Part shown: positions 1 through 11,585 of the stretch, piece by piece
How positions within the stretch are numbered: position 1 is the first letter of the stretch
Layout of the letters: each line of letters starts with the position of its first letter
DNA from: Dendrobium chrysotoxum
Taxonomy: Eukaryota; Streptophyta; Magnoliopsida; Asparagales; Orchidaceae
Assembly: GCA_019925795.1 (NCBI GenBank)
Contig: CM034310.1
Span: 15,086,764 to 15,150,763, forward strand
DNA: 64,000 nt
Direction: 5' to 3'
The notes under the pieces: generated by a model
The model's input: only the letters and a program-made list of their open reading frames with translations
What the model was told of the DNA's origin: nothing
Databases searched by the model: none
Position numbers and translations under genes: made by a program

Positions 1-1688
1 AGGATGCTTTTATCATTGGCATATCATTTGTAGAGTTTGTTGAGATATTCCTGCGCATCTTCTTGCAACTGTATCACATATCCTTGCTAAAAATTATTGA
101 TTATTGTTTGCATTTCAATTGGCAATGGTACCCTTTTAATGTATATTGCATGTCTTGCATCATTGCCTGCAAGCAATTTCAATAGGTTCTTTGTACGTCG
201 ACCTTCAGTATTTGTAGATAACTACTGTATCTGTCTACGAGCTAGTTATCATTGATTGGAGGGAGATCTTGATATTCATTTCGTGTTCTTTTATGCATGT
301 AGGAGTTATTGTGTGCATCATCGTTTAATATGCCTGCCTGTAAGATCGATGCAAATGTGGCGCTTCAGTCGCCACTGCTTCTATGTGATTTGAAACACTT
401 GTTGGAACTTCTTCATGCGTTTGTTTGCAGTTAGCTCACATGTAATCTTTGCTCAGTGTTTATCATTACAAAGAAATCATGTTATCCATTAGGAGCATCA
501 TGTCACAGTAAGAAAATTTGATTATGTCACTTACAATTACACCCTCCATTGTAAAGAAACAATATTTGTAAATCTCTCTTCCATCACCAACCTTATATAT
601 GCTCACATGTAATTGAGTCATTATCTTGCAAATCATGACTTCATTTTTAAATATTAGACTTTTGAATTTAAATCATTTATTTTATATTCATTCAAGTCCA
701 ATTCAAATTTGAGCTCAATTTCTAGTCCAAGATGAGTCCTCTGTATTCGTTCAAGTCTCCTGTGGTCCTTGAAAGTTCAATTTCTTGTTTGAGTTCAAGT
801 AACAAGCTCAAGTTCTGTGTCCCCTGTGGTCCAAACCAAGTCCAGTTTGAGTTCATGTTCACTACACTTAGTTCTTTTGAGTTTGAGCCTCTTTATTGTT
901 CAAGTCAAGTTGCGTTTGAGCCTCTTTATTGTTCAAGTCAAGTTTGAATTCAAGTTTTGTTTAGTTCATTTGATGTCCAAATAAAGTCCCATGTAGTTCA
1001 AGTCCTTCTCATCTTGAAAGTTCTTTTGCTTGTGTTCGAATAGATCAAGTCAAGTCCCCTGCTCTGCTCGAGTCCAGGTTCAAATTTATTTAAGTTCAAT
1101 TTGTCACTGTTCACTTAGTAAATTCAAATTGAATCCTTTATGTTTGTTCAAATCCACATTAACTTCATTATAGTTCAGTTTCAGTTCATCATCGGTTCAA
1201 ATTCAAGTGCGAGTACGGTCCCCTGTTCAGTTCAAATTCTATTTAAGTCCCTTGCATCTTCAGATGAAATTTAGGCAGCCTCCCGGCATCTCCCCTGTTT
1301 AGGGGAAAAACCAAGTGGCAGCCTTCCCCTCCACGCCACGTGGGCACTTTAGGTAGATGTCCGTAGACACCGTGGCGGCATTTTTCTTCAATCCCTAAGA
1401 CGCTACATGAGTGCTTAGGGGTCTTGGGCACCTGTTAAAAAAAACACAGAGATTTCCCCACGTATGGGTACTTAATTTTGTCCCCCTCACACTACATGAG
1501 CGGTTCGGGGATTACCCACCTCGTCGTAAGTGCCGTGTCGGTTTCCCTCCTTACTATGCTACGTGAGCACGTAAGGGTTTGCCGGTTCGTTGCTAGCATC
1601 GAGAACGAGGTTTAAGTTAGAAACTTATACCTTCGCGTAGGTGGACTGGCGGTGGAGGCTCGTGGATCGAGGCAAGGGGAGATCATTT

Positions 1689-1955
1689 TTTTTAATAAAT
1701 TAATTACAATTATCCATAACTAATTATAGTTAATTATCATTAATTATAATTAATTAATATCAATTAATTATAGTTAATCATAATTAAATGTAATTAATAA
1801 TAATTAGACATAATTAATAGTAATTAATTAATAACTATGGGTAATTATAATTAAATATAAATAGTAATAATTAATTATTATTAATGATAGTTAATTGCAA
1901 TTAATTATCATTAATCATAATTAACTATATTTAATAATAATTAATTATAATTAGC
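1689..1955. repeat. TAATTA-rich tract in LTR-X copy 1
   Basis: About 270 bp consist almost only of TAATTA/TTAATTA permutations. The counterpart in copy 2 is at 13925-14140. Similar tracts stand next to the same CTTCG-rich module at 6150-6490 and 52290-52440. Confidence 0.85.
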
Positions 1956-2217
1956 CCCAATTAACAGAGTTTGGGCAAGACTTCTATCGGGTTACAGGAT
2001 TAGAGCGTAAATCCCAGAGTTCGGCGGGTTTATGGGATTTGGCCGAAGAAGCTCTTGTAAGGGAGAAAGCTACCTTTGTATACAGCAAGCTCCCGTCGTT
2101 GCCTCTGATTAAATGTCGCAACTTCCGAACTAGCAAGAAAGGGAGGTCGTCGAAGGAGCGAAGTCGGCTAGGAATGAAGGAGGAGGTCGAGGCTGATGCT
2201 TCTTGCGGCTAGGTCAG

Positions 2218-2220
<3 letters not shown>

Positions 2221-2263
<43 letters not shown>
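2221..2263. repeat. (TC)n microsatellite
   Basis: A perfect dinucleotide run of about 43 bp lies within LTR-X copy 1. Short ORFs with poly-Ser/Leu across it are artefacts. Confidence 0.97.
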
Positions 2264-2265
<2 letters not shown>

Positions 2266-2769
2266 TGCTTACGGCTTGGAGAGGTGGATCTTCAGTGGCT
2301 TGTGGGATTTGGGGTTCTCACGAGGGAGGAAGAGGATGTGGATTGAAACTTTGGCCGTGGGTTTGGGTTCGGAAGAGAGGGCTGCTGGAGGTCGGAAGGT
2401 TTCGTCGAGAGCTCTGCAGTGGATTTGACCGAGAGGGTAGCGAATGGGGAAAGAAGAAGACGGAGAATGGGGAATGCTGGATACTTCGGCTGTGTAAAGA
2501 AAAAACGAAGAAGCTCCATTCGACCTCCTTTTAATGCAAGCGGGAGGAGCTCGAGGCCAAGCACGAGTATGGGCATCTGATTCTAGCGCCGATTTGCAGA
2601 GCACAGGTACTGTAGCGACGGCGTGGATGCGACTTGAGCAAGATTTTGGTATGGGCATTACAGAGGTATGTATTTTTTATTCTTTTTTGTTATCCATAGC
2701 AGAGGTCAACAAGTAGATTTAAAACCAAATACACGAAGTGTAATTTTACTAGTAATAGATCTAGTTAGG

Positions 2770-3416
2770 GGTTTGTGGCTTTGAGCGATCAAGTCATTAA
2801 TAAGAGTACATGCTTTAAATATCTAAGGTCTATTGTTCAGAGTGATGGTGAAATAGATGGGGATATTATTAGTAGAATTCAAGGTGGATGGTTGAAGTGG
2901 AGGAATGCATTGGGCTTGTTGTGCGATAGAAAAGTACCACTCAAACTTAAGGGAAAATTCTATAAGATAGTGGTTAGACCTGCAATGCTTTATGGTGCAG
3001 AATGTTGGCCATTAAAAGAGAAGCATAATATTAAGTTAAGTCTTGCAGAGATGAGGATGCTCAGATGGATGAGTGGCTTACTCTTAGAGATAGGATACGA
3101 AACGAGCATATACGTGAAAAGGTTGAGAAGCTCCCGTGGCAGATAAGATTAGAGGAGTCACCTTAGATGATTTGGTCATATAAAACGGCAGCTTCCAATG
3201 ATCCGGTTAGGAGAGTAGATGTATTAGATTTGACCTATGTTAAAAAAGGTAGAGGTAGACCTAAAAAGACTTGGTTAAAAAATATTAGAAATGACCTTTC
3301 TTTATTAGATCTAAATGAAAATTTGACTCTTAACAGGACACAATGGGAAAAAAAGATTCATGTAGCTGACCCCACGTAGTGGGATAAAGGCTTGATGTTG
3401 TTGTCGTTGTTGTTGT
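2770..3416 (+). pseudogene. RTE-type LINE, 5'-truncated 3' fragment
   Basis: The fragment covers only the last part of a LINE polyprotein: the end of the reverse transcriptase region (GAECWPLKEKHN, MRMLRWMSG) and the C-terminal tail with KKGRGRPKKTW. It matches 34655-35277 of the nearly intact LINE closely. A frameshift near 3080-3165 splits it, so it codes for nothing functional. It ends in the family's typical 3' signature (CCCCACGTAGTGGGATAAAGG) and a TTG-repeat tail (about 3396-3416). 5' truncation is usual for LINE insertions. No convincing target duplication was found. Confidence 0.88.
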
Positions 3417-4327
3417 ATGCTTTAATCAATAGAAATTTCAATTGAGTTTGATAGAGAACTTATTCGTGATTAACATTTCTTATACCATATCCTATAAGAT
3501 TAATTAGTTAACTCTCACTACAGGAGCAGATCTTTTAGCAATAGTTAAGTTAATTTATTGATTCAGTAATTATCTCAAAATTTTAATCTTTTGTTCAAAA
3601 TTTTGTTGGGTTTTGAGTTACTGGAGATTCAATTGCTTGTTTTCTTTTCCTTTCCATTAGTTGATGTTCATTGTTTTCTTTGATGAAATAATATTAACGA
3701 ATTATGTTGACGCAATAAAATTTCTGTCTTACATTTATGATTATACATTTTTTGCTCACACATATTTATGCATGAATCTTTTATTTCCTGAATACAAAAT
3801 GCCTTTCTTTGATCTTGACTACTAAGATTTATCTCATGAGTCATGTTTTTGCGGGTATACCATCTTCTGAATGACAATACCTCCTTCAAGTTGGGTAAAA
3901 AAGGCAAGATGCTAATATTGACAAAACTTGATAAGAACTTAATTAATCTCAATAGGAGAAATATCCTACCTGAATATTTCGGAAAGTATAATGGTTCATC
4001 AGTGCTTCGTAAACCCATAAATACAAAAGAGATGATAATAATCTGCAGCGAAGGATGCACTTGCAAAATCAAGTATAGAAAATGACAACCTTGGGAAAAT
4101 ATTTTAAAGAGAAATCAGCACAGCACATTATGATCCAGATTTTCTACTGATTTAGATTAATCAAGAAGTGCATTTAGCAGTATCACAAGTGATTCTTCTA
4201 GTTGATTTAGACTCATAAAAAATTATCCTCCTGTAACGGGATGATAAGATAGTAAGTTCAGAAATACCAATCTGTACGCAAATTTTCTACTGATTTAGAT
4301 TAATCAAAAAGTGCATGTAATAAGTAC
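3417..4327. other. Intron 4 sequence without recognisable gene
   Basis: This is AT-rich intron sequence. The overlapping ORFs on both strands at 3668-4085 have no recognisable domain. A segment of about 35 bp (TTTTCTACTGATTTAGATTA…) occurs twice, at 4139-4173 and 4282-4316, close to the exon 4 donor. Confidence 0.5.
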
Positions 4328-4435
4328 CTTCTGCAAAACCAACTTGAACTCAAGAAGTTCATTATATGTCTGTTGCAGTTTCTCACTGTTTGCATTCATT
4401 TCAAGAAGTTCAGCCTCGTGTTCACCCAGTTGAAC
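4328..4435 (-). CDS. VHA-a: V-type H+-ATPase subunit a, exon 4
   Basis: This 108-bp exon (36 codons) reads VQLGEHEAELLEMNANSEK followed by LQQTYNELLEFKLVLQK, the heptad-rich coiled coil of the N-terminal arm of subunit a. It starts after …GGGTTCAG and ends before GTACTT. The intron between exons 3 and 4 is only 77 bp, in sharp contrast with introns 1 and 2. No following exon (the A-S/D-F-L segment) was recognised in 1-4327, so intron 4 probably also runs beyond the left edge. Confidence 0.91.
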
Positions 4436-4512
4436 CTGAACCCAAGAGAATATAAATCTAGGCCTTCTGAATGTACCACCATATATTCATAAAGGACAAT
4501 ATAAACTTCGAC

Positions 4513-4641
4513 ATTAACCTCTAGTTCCTCCAAGTGAACATCTGGTTGCAAAGTAGGGCGAGCCAAAATTGCAAGGTTGGCCTTGTTTATCTGGTCACTA
4601 AAATACCTTAACTTCCGTGACATCTCTCCACAACGTTTTAC
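4513..4641 (-). CDS. VHA-a: V-type H+-ATPase subunit a, exon 3
   Basis: This 129-bp exon encodes 43 residues starting VKRCGEMSRKLRYFSDQI and including PDVHLEELEVN, which match the cytosolic N-terminal arm of subunit a. The acceptor is …CCAAACAG and the donor is GTCGAA; both are phase 0. The arm binds the peripheral stalk subunits and holds stator and rotor together. The reading frame continues as an ORF into intron 3 by chance, so the true end is set by the family alignment and the next exon. No damage is visible. Confidence 0.92.
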
Positions 4642-5129
4642 CTGTTTGGAAGCCCCATTTAGGAAAATGCAACATGATAGGAAAAGATGAATAATGAGTT
4701 GAACGTTTAGAAGTTATTTTTGAGACATCATTCCAGACTCCGAAGCTTTATTGTTTTCATATAATTTACTGATTCATCTCATTAATTTTTTAAGTCTGCT
4801 TACTTTTATTTCCAACATCTCTGACAAAATCCATCGAAAAGAAAAAAAAAAATGAAAGGGTAGTTTCAACTGAATTGGTAACATTGGAAAAAAAAAAGTG
4901 AAAAAGTAACAAAAAGTATTTTAACAAGAAATCACATCAATCCTAGGTATGATGCATTTTTTTATGTTTTAGCGTCTGCATCCATTGAAAACTCCTTATG
5001 TACTTATAGTAATATTTGTATAAACTGACCGCTAAAAACGTTCATATATGCCAACAGATAAAGTGATAATAAAGAACAATGACCAATAAAACAACTAATC
5101 GTTCTCATAAGAGTACTAACATTCAATAC

Positions 5130-5459
5130 TGTTAAATTTAGAGAACCGGAGAGGGAAAAAACTTAATTTTATTATACAAAACTATTCTTATTTATCGATC
5201 TATATAAGATATCTTAATAAAGAAACAAATAACCACAGAATCATGCATAATTTTCTTAATATAATCCTTCCTAAATCAGTCACCCAAATATACAAGGAGA
5301 TTGACGTTATCCAGGTGAGCCTCTCATGGATCCCCATGCTAGCCGTGAGATCAACGGCCAAGGGACGGCTGAGATTTAACAGTGTGATCTAGGTGAGCCT
5401 CCCATAAATCCCCACGCTGGCCGTGGGATCAAGGAAAAAGAGATGGCTGGGATTTAACA
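5130..5459 (-). repeat. 3' LTR of the PDS5-carrying element
   Basis: Read on the minus strand it runs from TGTTAAATCCCAGCC to …AAATTTAACA. It contains an internal tandem duplication of about 75 bp (roughly 5310-5385 and 5386-5459, GATC…GGTGAGCCTC…CCCCA), which is also present in the other LTR. Confidence 0.9.
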
Positions 5460-5473
5460 CTCCCCCTCAAATT
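5460..5473 (-). promoter_or_regulatory. Polypurine tract of the PDS5-carrying element
   Basis: The minus strand reads TTTGAGGGGGAG immediately before the 3' LTR start, the usual plus-strand primer. Confidence 0.85.
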
Positions 5474-5493
5474 GAGAAATATAGATATGTCAT

Positions 5494-8219
5494 TCAAAGC
5501 TTGGTAATCAATCCCAAAAAGGTAGAATTATCAAGTCCCTTGGCAAGAATATCTGAAGCATTCGTTTTATCCGTTTCCTTCACCCCATGCATCTTGGTTT
5601 CACCTTCAATAAACTCCCACTGCTCTTTCTTTAGGAGCAGCACCTCTACATCACCATCATATAAAATTTTATGCATTCTTTTACTTTGATCAAAAGAATC
5701 AACAATGCCATCATAAAACCTCTGATCATGTGGCCACCAAATTTTTATCTTTGAACCAATAATTGTGTCATCCAAGCCTTTCCTATGCTTCTGTGGTCCA
5801 GAAGCCTCTTGTGCCTTGAGCACGGTTCCATCTTGATTTTGTTTTACCGATATCTTTAAGATAATTATGATCTTTAATCAAATCTTTTGATGTAGACATT
5901 TGAGAGGAGAGAACTTTTAATTTCAATTCTTTGTCTTCAACCTCAGTATGGTTAACTCCTTTCTGCTTCTTAGTCCCAGCAATTTGCTTGGTTTCAAAAT
6001 GGTCATTTAACTCTTTAGAAGGGACAAAAATGATCCCCAACTATTTTGAGGGGTTAATTTAATCCCTCAACTCTTTAAAATATGACTATTTTAGTCCTAA
6101 CATCCAAACTAATGGACGTCGGACTTAATGGTGTTAAAAAATAGGGTTGTTTTAGTAATTTTAAATTAAACTATTTATTTGATTACTTTTTGAATAATTA
6201 TAATTTAAAAAAAAATTATTAATCGTTTGTTTAAGAAGAGAAATTAATAATATATTTAATTATAATTTTAAAAATTATAGTCATATATTAATTATTTAAC
6301 TTAACTAATAATATCTTAGGGATATTAACTAGCTTAATTATCTAATTACTATTATAAGTATTAATAACTTAAATAATTATATAACTACTATTATTATTTT
6401 GATTATTAATTATCTAATTATTATTTACATTATTAATTATCTAATTAATTTTTTAAATTTATTAATTTATATTAATTAAATTACATAAATTAATTCCTAA
6501 ACGATTTGCTACTATTTCTTCTCTTTCGCGTTCTTCGTTGTTGTTGGACATGGTAGGGTTTTGAATGAGTCGCTAAAGCCTTTCTTCGCCTCCTTCGATA
6601 ACGTTGCTTCCTGTAGAATCGGAATTTGCAGAAGTCGCTGAGGTAATGATATGAGGGTTTTGAATGAGTCGCTAACGCGTCCTTCGATGACGCACCTTCC
6701 TGTCGAATCCCAAGTCGCGAATGTTTGTCGTTCTTCCTATTGGATCAGATGTAGCAACGGGAGCTTGCTCGCTGTGAACATAATTATCATTCTCCCTTTT
6801 TTTTCTATTATTGTTTTTGTTATTTTTTTTGTTATTCTAATCATACCCTCACAGCCATCCGAAATTTCCATTATTTTTTAATGGCAGGATCAAAATGGTA
6901 TCATTTAAAGAGTTAAGAAAACAAATTGGTCTCTCAAAATAGTTCAGGACCATTTTGGTCCCTCCCAATGAGTTAAGGGACCATATTGGTCCTTTTCTCT
7001 TTTCCAAAATCTCACTCAAACTTTTCTTAGAGATCCATTTCTGCCTCCATTACTTTGAATCTTTTTGACAGAATTATTCCAAGCTTTTTTCTTATTACCA
7101 ACTCCATAATGATCATTGCTAATTGACAATTACAATGAAGCATTTCTTCCTCCTTTGCGAGAACTTAGATCTAACCTTCTATCAAGCTATGTTCAGTATT
7201 AACTCTAGAATACCACTATGATGGTGAAATTCAGCCTTTTGCGTCGCAGCCATGGAATCACCATTCCCATTCTGAAAAGATCCATTATTCGCCATCAATT
7301 TGGAAGATCCATCTACAGCAGCAATAGATTTTTCAGGATGAAAATTTTCACCTTCCTGTCGTGCAGATCCCTGAGGCGAGTAGTCAGAAAGGAACCGCTC
7401 AGATAATTTATGGTCAGTTTTTTGATTTTCACCAGAGGCATTCATTTCATTTTATATCAAAGTGTCAGGTTTCCCCTGAAATACACCAACAATAATTTTG
7501 TTGTAATCACTTAACAGAGCACCATTTCCATTAAATAATTTAGCCAAATAAGGCTTTATAGCTTCAAAGAACAATTAACAAGCACTTTCTTAGCTAGTTT
7601 TCTTGGTTGTGTACAGAATATTCTTTTCAACACCTTTCACACCATCCAACAACATGAAAGATGAGCAAAAATACTTTCAGTCTTCTCCAAAATAAGTGTC
7701 ATTATAGTCTCCATTAAGGAGAAGACAATATCAGAATGCTTTGACCTTATTGCCTTCAGGAAGTGCTGAAACATTTCTAATATCAAATCATCACAATCAA
7801 GATCTAACAGTAAAACATAGGATTTGACCTTTGCAATAGTTTCAAGTATTGAAACTCTCTTCATAAATGAACGGCTTGACATCTCATCCAAATTCTTGAA
7901 AGCTCCAACAATCAGCCCAAATATCTCCTTCATTATATCATCATCATATGGAGCATCTGGTGTTGTTATTATTATTATTTCACTAAGAAGATGCAATTGA
8001 AACCTTCACATCCATGTCTGAGTGTCCCCAAAGATCCTTGGCAATCAATGCCTTCATAGCAGACAGAATAGCAGTCTGGAGATTGCTTCATTCTTGACAA
8101 TAAAATTTTCAGCTTTATCACGACGTAGCAGAAGGTGTTGTAAATCAGATGGAGGAGATGTCAGCTTATTCCCGATGTCTTTGACCCCATCCTCCAGCAT
8201 TAAACCATCAGGCGACATT
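5494..8219 (-). pseudogene. PDS5: Captured PDS5-like (cohesin cofactor) sequence, decayed
   Basis: The minus strand encodes, in order, the N-terminal HEAT-type region of a short plant PDS5-like protein (SPPSDLQHLLL, TTPDAPYDDDIMKEIF, LILEMFQHFLKAIR, METIMTLILE; about 8219-7640) and a following helix (AIKPYLAKLF near 7560). A low-complexity linker (7182-7445) comes next, then the C-terminal Tudor domain (KIWWPHDQRFYDGIV, 5494-5823). PDS5 proteins regulate cohesin on chromosomes, and the Tudor domain binds modified histone tails. The segments run on without visible introns, as expected of a cDNA copy. Frameshifts near 8085, 7980, 7640 and 5823, stops around 7450-7600 and a 0.95-kb insertion break the frame. 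It ends just before the polypurine tract. Confidence 0.85.
6021..6962. mobile_element. Inverted-repeat element inserted in the PDS5 copy
   Basis: The left end (GGGACAAAAATGATCCCCAA…) and the reverse complement of the right end (GGGACCAAAATGGTCCTGAA…) match for about 80 bp, including ACTATTTTGAG and AACTCTTTAAA. Similar GGACC-type sequence continues to 6992. It interrupts the PDS5-like frame between the linker and the Tudor part. The middle holds a TAATTA tract (6150-6490) and a CTTCG-rich module (about 6510-6790). No transposase was found, and no clear target duplication was found. Confidence 0.6.
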
Positions 8220-9055
8220 TGCACAGATGTGCATGAGAAAGGCCTTAGCTACGATAATAAGGGCTCCAAGCTCTCGATCCCTTGCAAGCACGCCAAGACC
8301 ACCGATCCAAGCATTTAGCTCTTCCCAGGTACACAAGCAGAAAAGCTCCTGCACAACTCCTCCCGACGCTCGGTTCTTCTTCCGTGTAGGTAAGAACATA
8401 CGCATAGAGCCTTGGCCTCCTTTGCACGTACGAGGGTTACTGCTCGCTCCTCTTTGCTTGACTTCCAGGAAAATACGAATGAAGCAAATGACCAAGAGGA
8501 ACGTCGGTCCTCTCTCGATCGCACGCAAGGGCAAAGACTAAGCCCAATGTCGTCGTTCCCAGGAGGTCTTGGCCGCTATCTAGACACACGCAGAAGGAGG
8601 TCCTGCTCTCAACTTCTCTTGCTTCTGCTCAGTCGACTTTGGACTTCACATGCAAGAACAAAGACCAAGCCTGATGTCATCCTTTCTAGGAGGTCCTGAC
8701 CGCTATCCAAACGCACAATTTCTCATCCCGTGCAGTCGTACATATGCGATAGGAGGCTTTCGCTCATCTTTGCTCGATTCCTCCCCAAACGCACGTAAGA
8801 GGATCCCTCCCGCTCGATCATTCCTCGGTCTTGGATGCACAAGAGACTCCCGTCTTTGCTTCTTCTAGCGCATGCATGAAATAGAGGGCATGAGCGGCTT
8901 GGATCGACTCTCGTTCGATCTCCAATGGCAATAAAGGCTGCTTGCTCCTCTTTGCTTCCTATGATTCGTATATCCCAGTGATTCCGACAGTGAAGGCCAA
9001 TGAAAGGACCAGGGTTACTCAGAATTCCGGCAATGAAGACCGATGGTGGGAATCT
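8220..9055 (-). other. Leader of the PDS5-carrying element
   Basis: This is GC-richer DNA between the primer site and the PDS5-like part. It contains loosely repeated blocks around 8440-8830, such as GGACCTCCTTCTGCGTGTG and GGTCAGGACCTCCTAG read on the minus strand. Several overlapping ORFs of 60-108 codons exist on both strands, none with a recognisable domain. It could be retrotransposon leader or a second captured host sequence. Confidence 0.45.
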
Positions 9056-9068
9056 GGCTCTGATACCA
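9056..9068 (-). promoter_or_regulatory. Primer-binding site (initiator tRNA-Met)
   Basis: The minus strand reads TGGTATCAGAGCC directly after the 5' LTR, the classic plant tRNA-iMet primer site for reverse transcription. Confidence 0.93.
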
Positions 9069-9398
9069 TGTTAAATTTAAAGAATTGAAGAGAGAAAAAG
9101 CTTAATTTCATTATATAAAACTATCCATATTTATAGATCTATACATATCATAATAAAGAAACAAATAACTACAAAATTATGCATAATTGCCTTAATATAA
9201 TTCTTCCTAAATCAGCCACCCAAATATAGAAGGAGATTGGCATGATCCAGGCGAGCCTCCCATGAATCCTCATGCTGGCCATGGGATCAAGGGTCAAGGG
9301 ACGGCTGAGAGTTAACAGCATGATCCAAATGAGCCTCCCACAGATCCCCATGCTGGCTATGAGATCAAGGGCCAAGGGATAGCTGGGATTTATTAAAT
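9069..9398 (-). repeat. 5' LTR of the PDS5-carrying element
   Basis: It is the same 330-bp LTR as 5130-5459. Its outer end has decayed to GGGATTTATTAAAT, but length and the flanking AATAC duplication support the boundary. Confidence 0.88.
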
Positions 9399-9403
9399 AA
9401 TAC

Positions 9404-10949
9404 CCATCTTGTCTTTTGTCATGTATATTGAGTCAAAAATAGAAGGCATGAAAATTAATTACTCATTCAAAATCCTCTTTGAATAGATTAAATATTGACA
9501 AAAAAAGATGCATTCGGCTGAATTTGACTTGACAATAGATTAAATGTTATTATCATTTATTTTTTAACATTTCTATTAAATGAGTCATTTTGATTTCCTT
9601 GAAAACATATGTCCCTCTAAATACAAATGAGGAGCCGCATGGCTAGGTTGAGACATTGATTGAGTATTGAATAAAATTTTAAAATGTTAACTCTCTAAAC
9701 CGTCGGTTATTATCTTCTATCTCCCATTCTTGTCTCTCTCTCTATATTTATCTCTTTGTTTGTCTCTCATTAACTACCTCTATGTTAAGAAGTATATTAC
9801 AATGTCATACCAACATTATACGTCGATCCTTCTCAACACCGCCTTTGTAACCTTCAATAACAAGCCAAAGATCCCAATCTCATGTCTTTGCTTTTGTCTC
9901 TCACAATCTAGCAGTTCCTCTGCCCACATCATCGATAGATTGATTCCCACTCATGCCTCCGTTTACAATCCACCCCACTTATGCACCCCACCTTGGCCCC
10001 GATAATACCACACTTATCTCTAAACTACCTTGCACCTATGTTGCCTAGCACCAGTTTCATATCCTTGCTCACCTTCTAGATGCTACGCAATCTACTCGCT
10101 TGTGATCGCACACCCAATGTAATGTTCTCTTGTTAGCGCTTGGCCCAAACCCTCTGCCTCATCTATGTCCATATGATTGGCTACAAAGAGTTGCTAAATA
10201 TCCATGATGCGACATAGCTTGCACTACTCATAGGTCTTTGCCTCCCTATTATTCAAACCTCATTGAAAACATTTGCCCATTTCCATTATATTTGTGTAGA
10301 ATCACTTGCTTCTACCTTGTTTTCGCATACCCCACATATTGCTCAATACATCTAAAATCCCATCACAACTCTGTCTCCCCAAGCCACCCTCGAAACATTT
10401 AACACCATCATCAACCTCTTCTAAGCAGTGGGAAACAGAGAGTTGGACAATAATCTCCTGCTATTTGTGGTCGAAGCTATGTCCAGTCATCTATGGGCAA
10501 TGCAACAAACTTTCAAGTATTGAAGAACTTCATTTGTTGAGAGCCTATAGATTCATAGAACTAAATTATTCCCATTATATGTATAAGCTCCCTAATTATT
10601 AGTTGTACTTTCCTGCAAACCTATTAAGGCTAAGTGACCACGTACTGCCTACTTGCTATTTAGCCTATGTGAATGAGAGTTCCATCAAACATTAAGTATC
10701 TGTGTTCTTAGAGTAGGACAACGTTACACCTACTACCTATAACTATACAACTAACACAAATTAATATTTTCCACTTCTTAGATTATTTTTTAAACTAAAT
10801 ATTGATTTTATAATCACATTGACAAAAACTAATTGTCTTAGATATCATATAAATTTGCATTTTCATTATCATTTTGTAGATTCCTAATTAGTTGCATTCA
10901 TTGCATCTTTGTGTGAACTAATTTCATAGCATTTCTACCTTAGGTAGTT
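9404..10949. other. Intron 2 sequence, unassigned
   Basis: Nothing with a recognisable domain was found. The ORFs at 9730-10005 and 10306-10602 start in low-complexity CT-rich or unremarkable sequence and have no family signature. Confidence 0.4.
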
Positions 10950-11400
10950 ATGTATATATTTATTAATGGAATAAAACCTGAACTACAAGGAGAAGTGAAT
11001 TTGTATGCTCCAAAATCTTTAGATGATGCACCACATAGGACTTTGAAAATTGAATGATATCAAAGCTATCCAACTACTTAGAATGATGGCAAGTAAATAT
11101 AAACCACAAAATTTCATCCTTTAAAACTTAATAACAATCTATCAAATTAGATGTTTGTTAAAATCACAAAGTCTGGCGCAACAAAAATTGTTGCAAATTA
11201 TACGAAAGTATACTCTTCTACTCACAGCTCAAACAATAATATCACTTGCTTCAAATGTTGTCAAAAGAGACATGTCACACCAATATCCTTAGAAGGCATT
11301 TTTGATTGAATAAGATCCTAATTTCCTATCTTTAGATGATGACGACATTGAGCATTTGGAAGCCAATTAGCTCGTGGGTGAAGACACTAATGAGGATTAG
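10950..11400 (+). pseudogene. Ty3/gypsy gag relic
   Basis: In one frame the text reads FINGIKPELQGEVNLYAPKS, followed by SLDDAPHRTLKIE, the retrotransposon gag core. About 80 codons later comes a zinc-knuckle remnant (CFKCCQKRHVT) and then an acidic DDDDIEHLEAN-type stretch. The second cysteine spacing and the final cysteine are lost, and several stops interrupt it. No LTRs or pol could be linked to it. Confidence 0.68.
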
Positions 11401-11585
11401 ATGAGATAAGAGGAGAACCACTTTTCATATGTATACTCCTTGCCAAAACAAAATGAAAGCTAGTAATTGATGTTGGTAACATTATAAATGACCTCTCCAA
11501 AGCGGCATTTTTAAGGGTCAAACTCACTCCTAAGCCTCACTAAACCCTTTAAAATAACTTAGGTGAATAAGAGCTCCTATGATGC

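Larger units (their letters stand above)
1..2711 (+). mobile_element. Giant LTR family 'LTR-X', copy 1 (3' part only)
   Basis: This is the downstream part of a long LTR whose beginning lies left of the window. It matches, in the opposite direction, the sequence of copy 2 (13000-15900). Shared blocks include a GTTCAAGTCC-rich stretch (700-1250), the segment with GCCTCCCGGCATCTCCCCTG at 1277, a TAATTA tract and the CTTCG-rich module. It ends in AGGTCAACA at 2711, the same terminus as copies 2 and 3. No coding sequence and no primer-binding site follow it, so it is a solo LTR or a 3' LTR. Confidence 0.78.
5130..9398 (-). mobile_element. Non-autonomous LTR retrotransposon carrying a PDS5-like cDNA
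   Basis: This is a complete minus-strand LTR element: 5' LTR 9069-9398, tRNA-iMet primer site 9056-9068, 3' LTR 5130-5459 and a polypurine tract just inside the 3' LTR. Both LTRs are 330 bp. The host sequence AATAC is duplicated at 5125-5129 and 9399-9403. Between the LTRs there is no gag, protease, integrase or reverse transcriptase. The body is an unknown leader (about 8220-9055) and then a decayed PDS5-like coding sequence in the element's sense direction. It must have been mobilised by enzymes from another copia-type element. A separate repeat (6021-6962) later inserted into it. Confidence 0.88.

Noticed and set aside
2196..2658. Three overlapping ORFs (60-129 codons) in LTR-X copy 1
   Set aside because: They run across the (TC)n microsatellite and GC-rich LTR sequence on both strands, and no domain is recognisable.
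5783..6040. Possible separate gene of 85 codons upstream of the Tudor domain
   Set aside because: It is the same captured PDS5-like frame, shifted by an indel near 5823 and cut by the inserted element at 6021.
6651..6881. 76-codon ORF with a hydrophobic Ile/Phe run that looks like a membrane segment
   Set aside because: The hydrophobic part is T-rich low-complexity DNA inside the inverted-repeat element.
8208..8868. Several ORFs of 60-108 codons on both strands in the PDS5-element leader
   Set aside because: Six-frame openness comes from GC-rich, CpG-containing repeats; no frame has a family signature, so none was called a gene.
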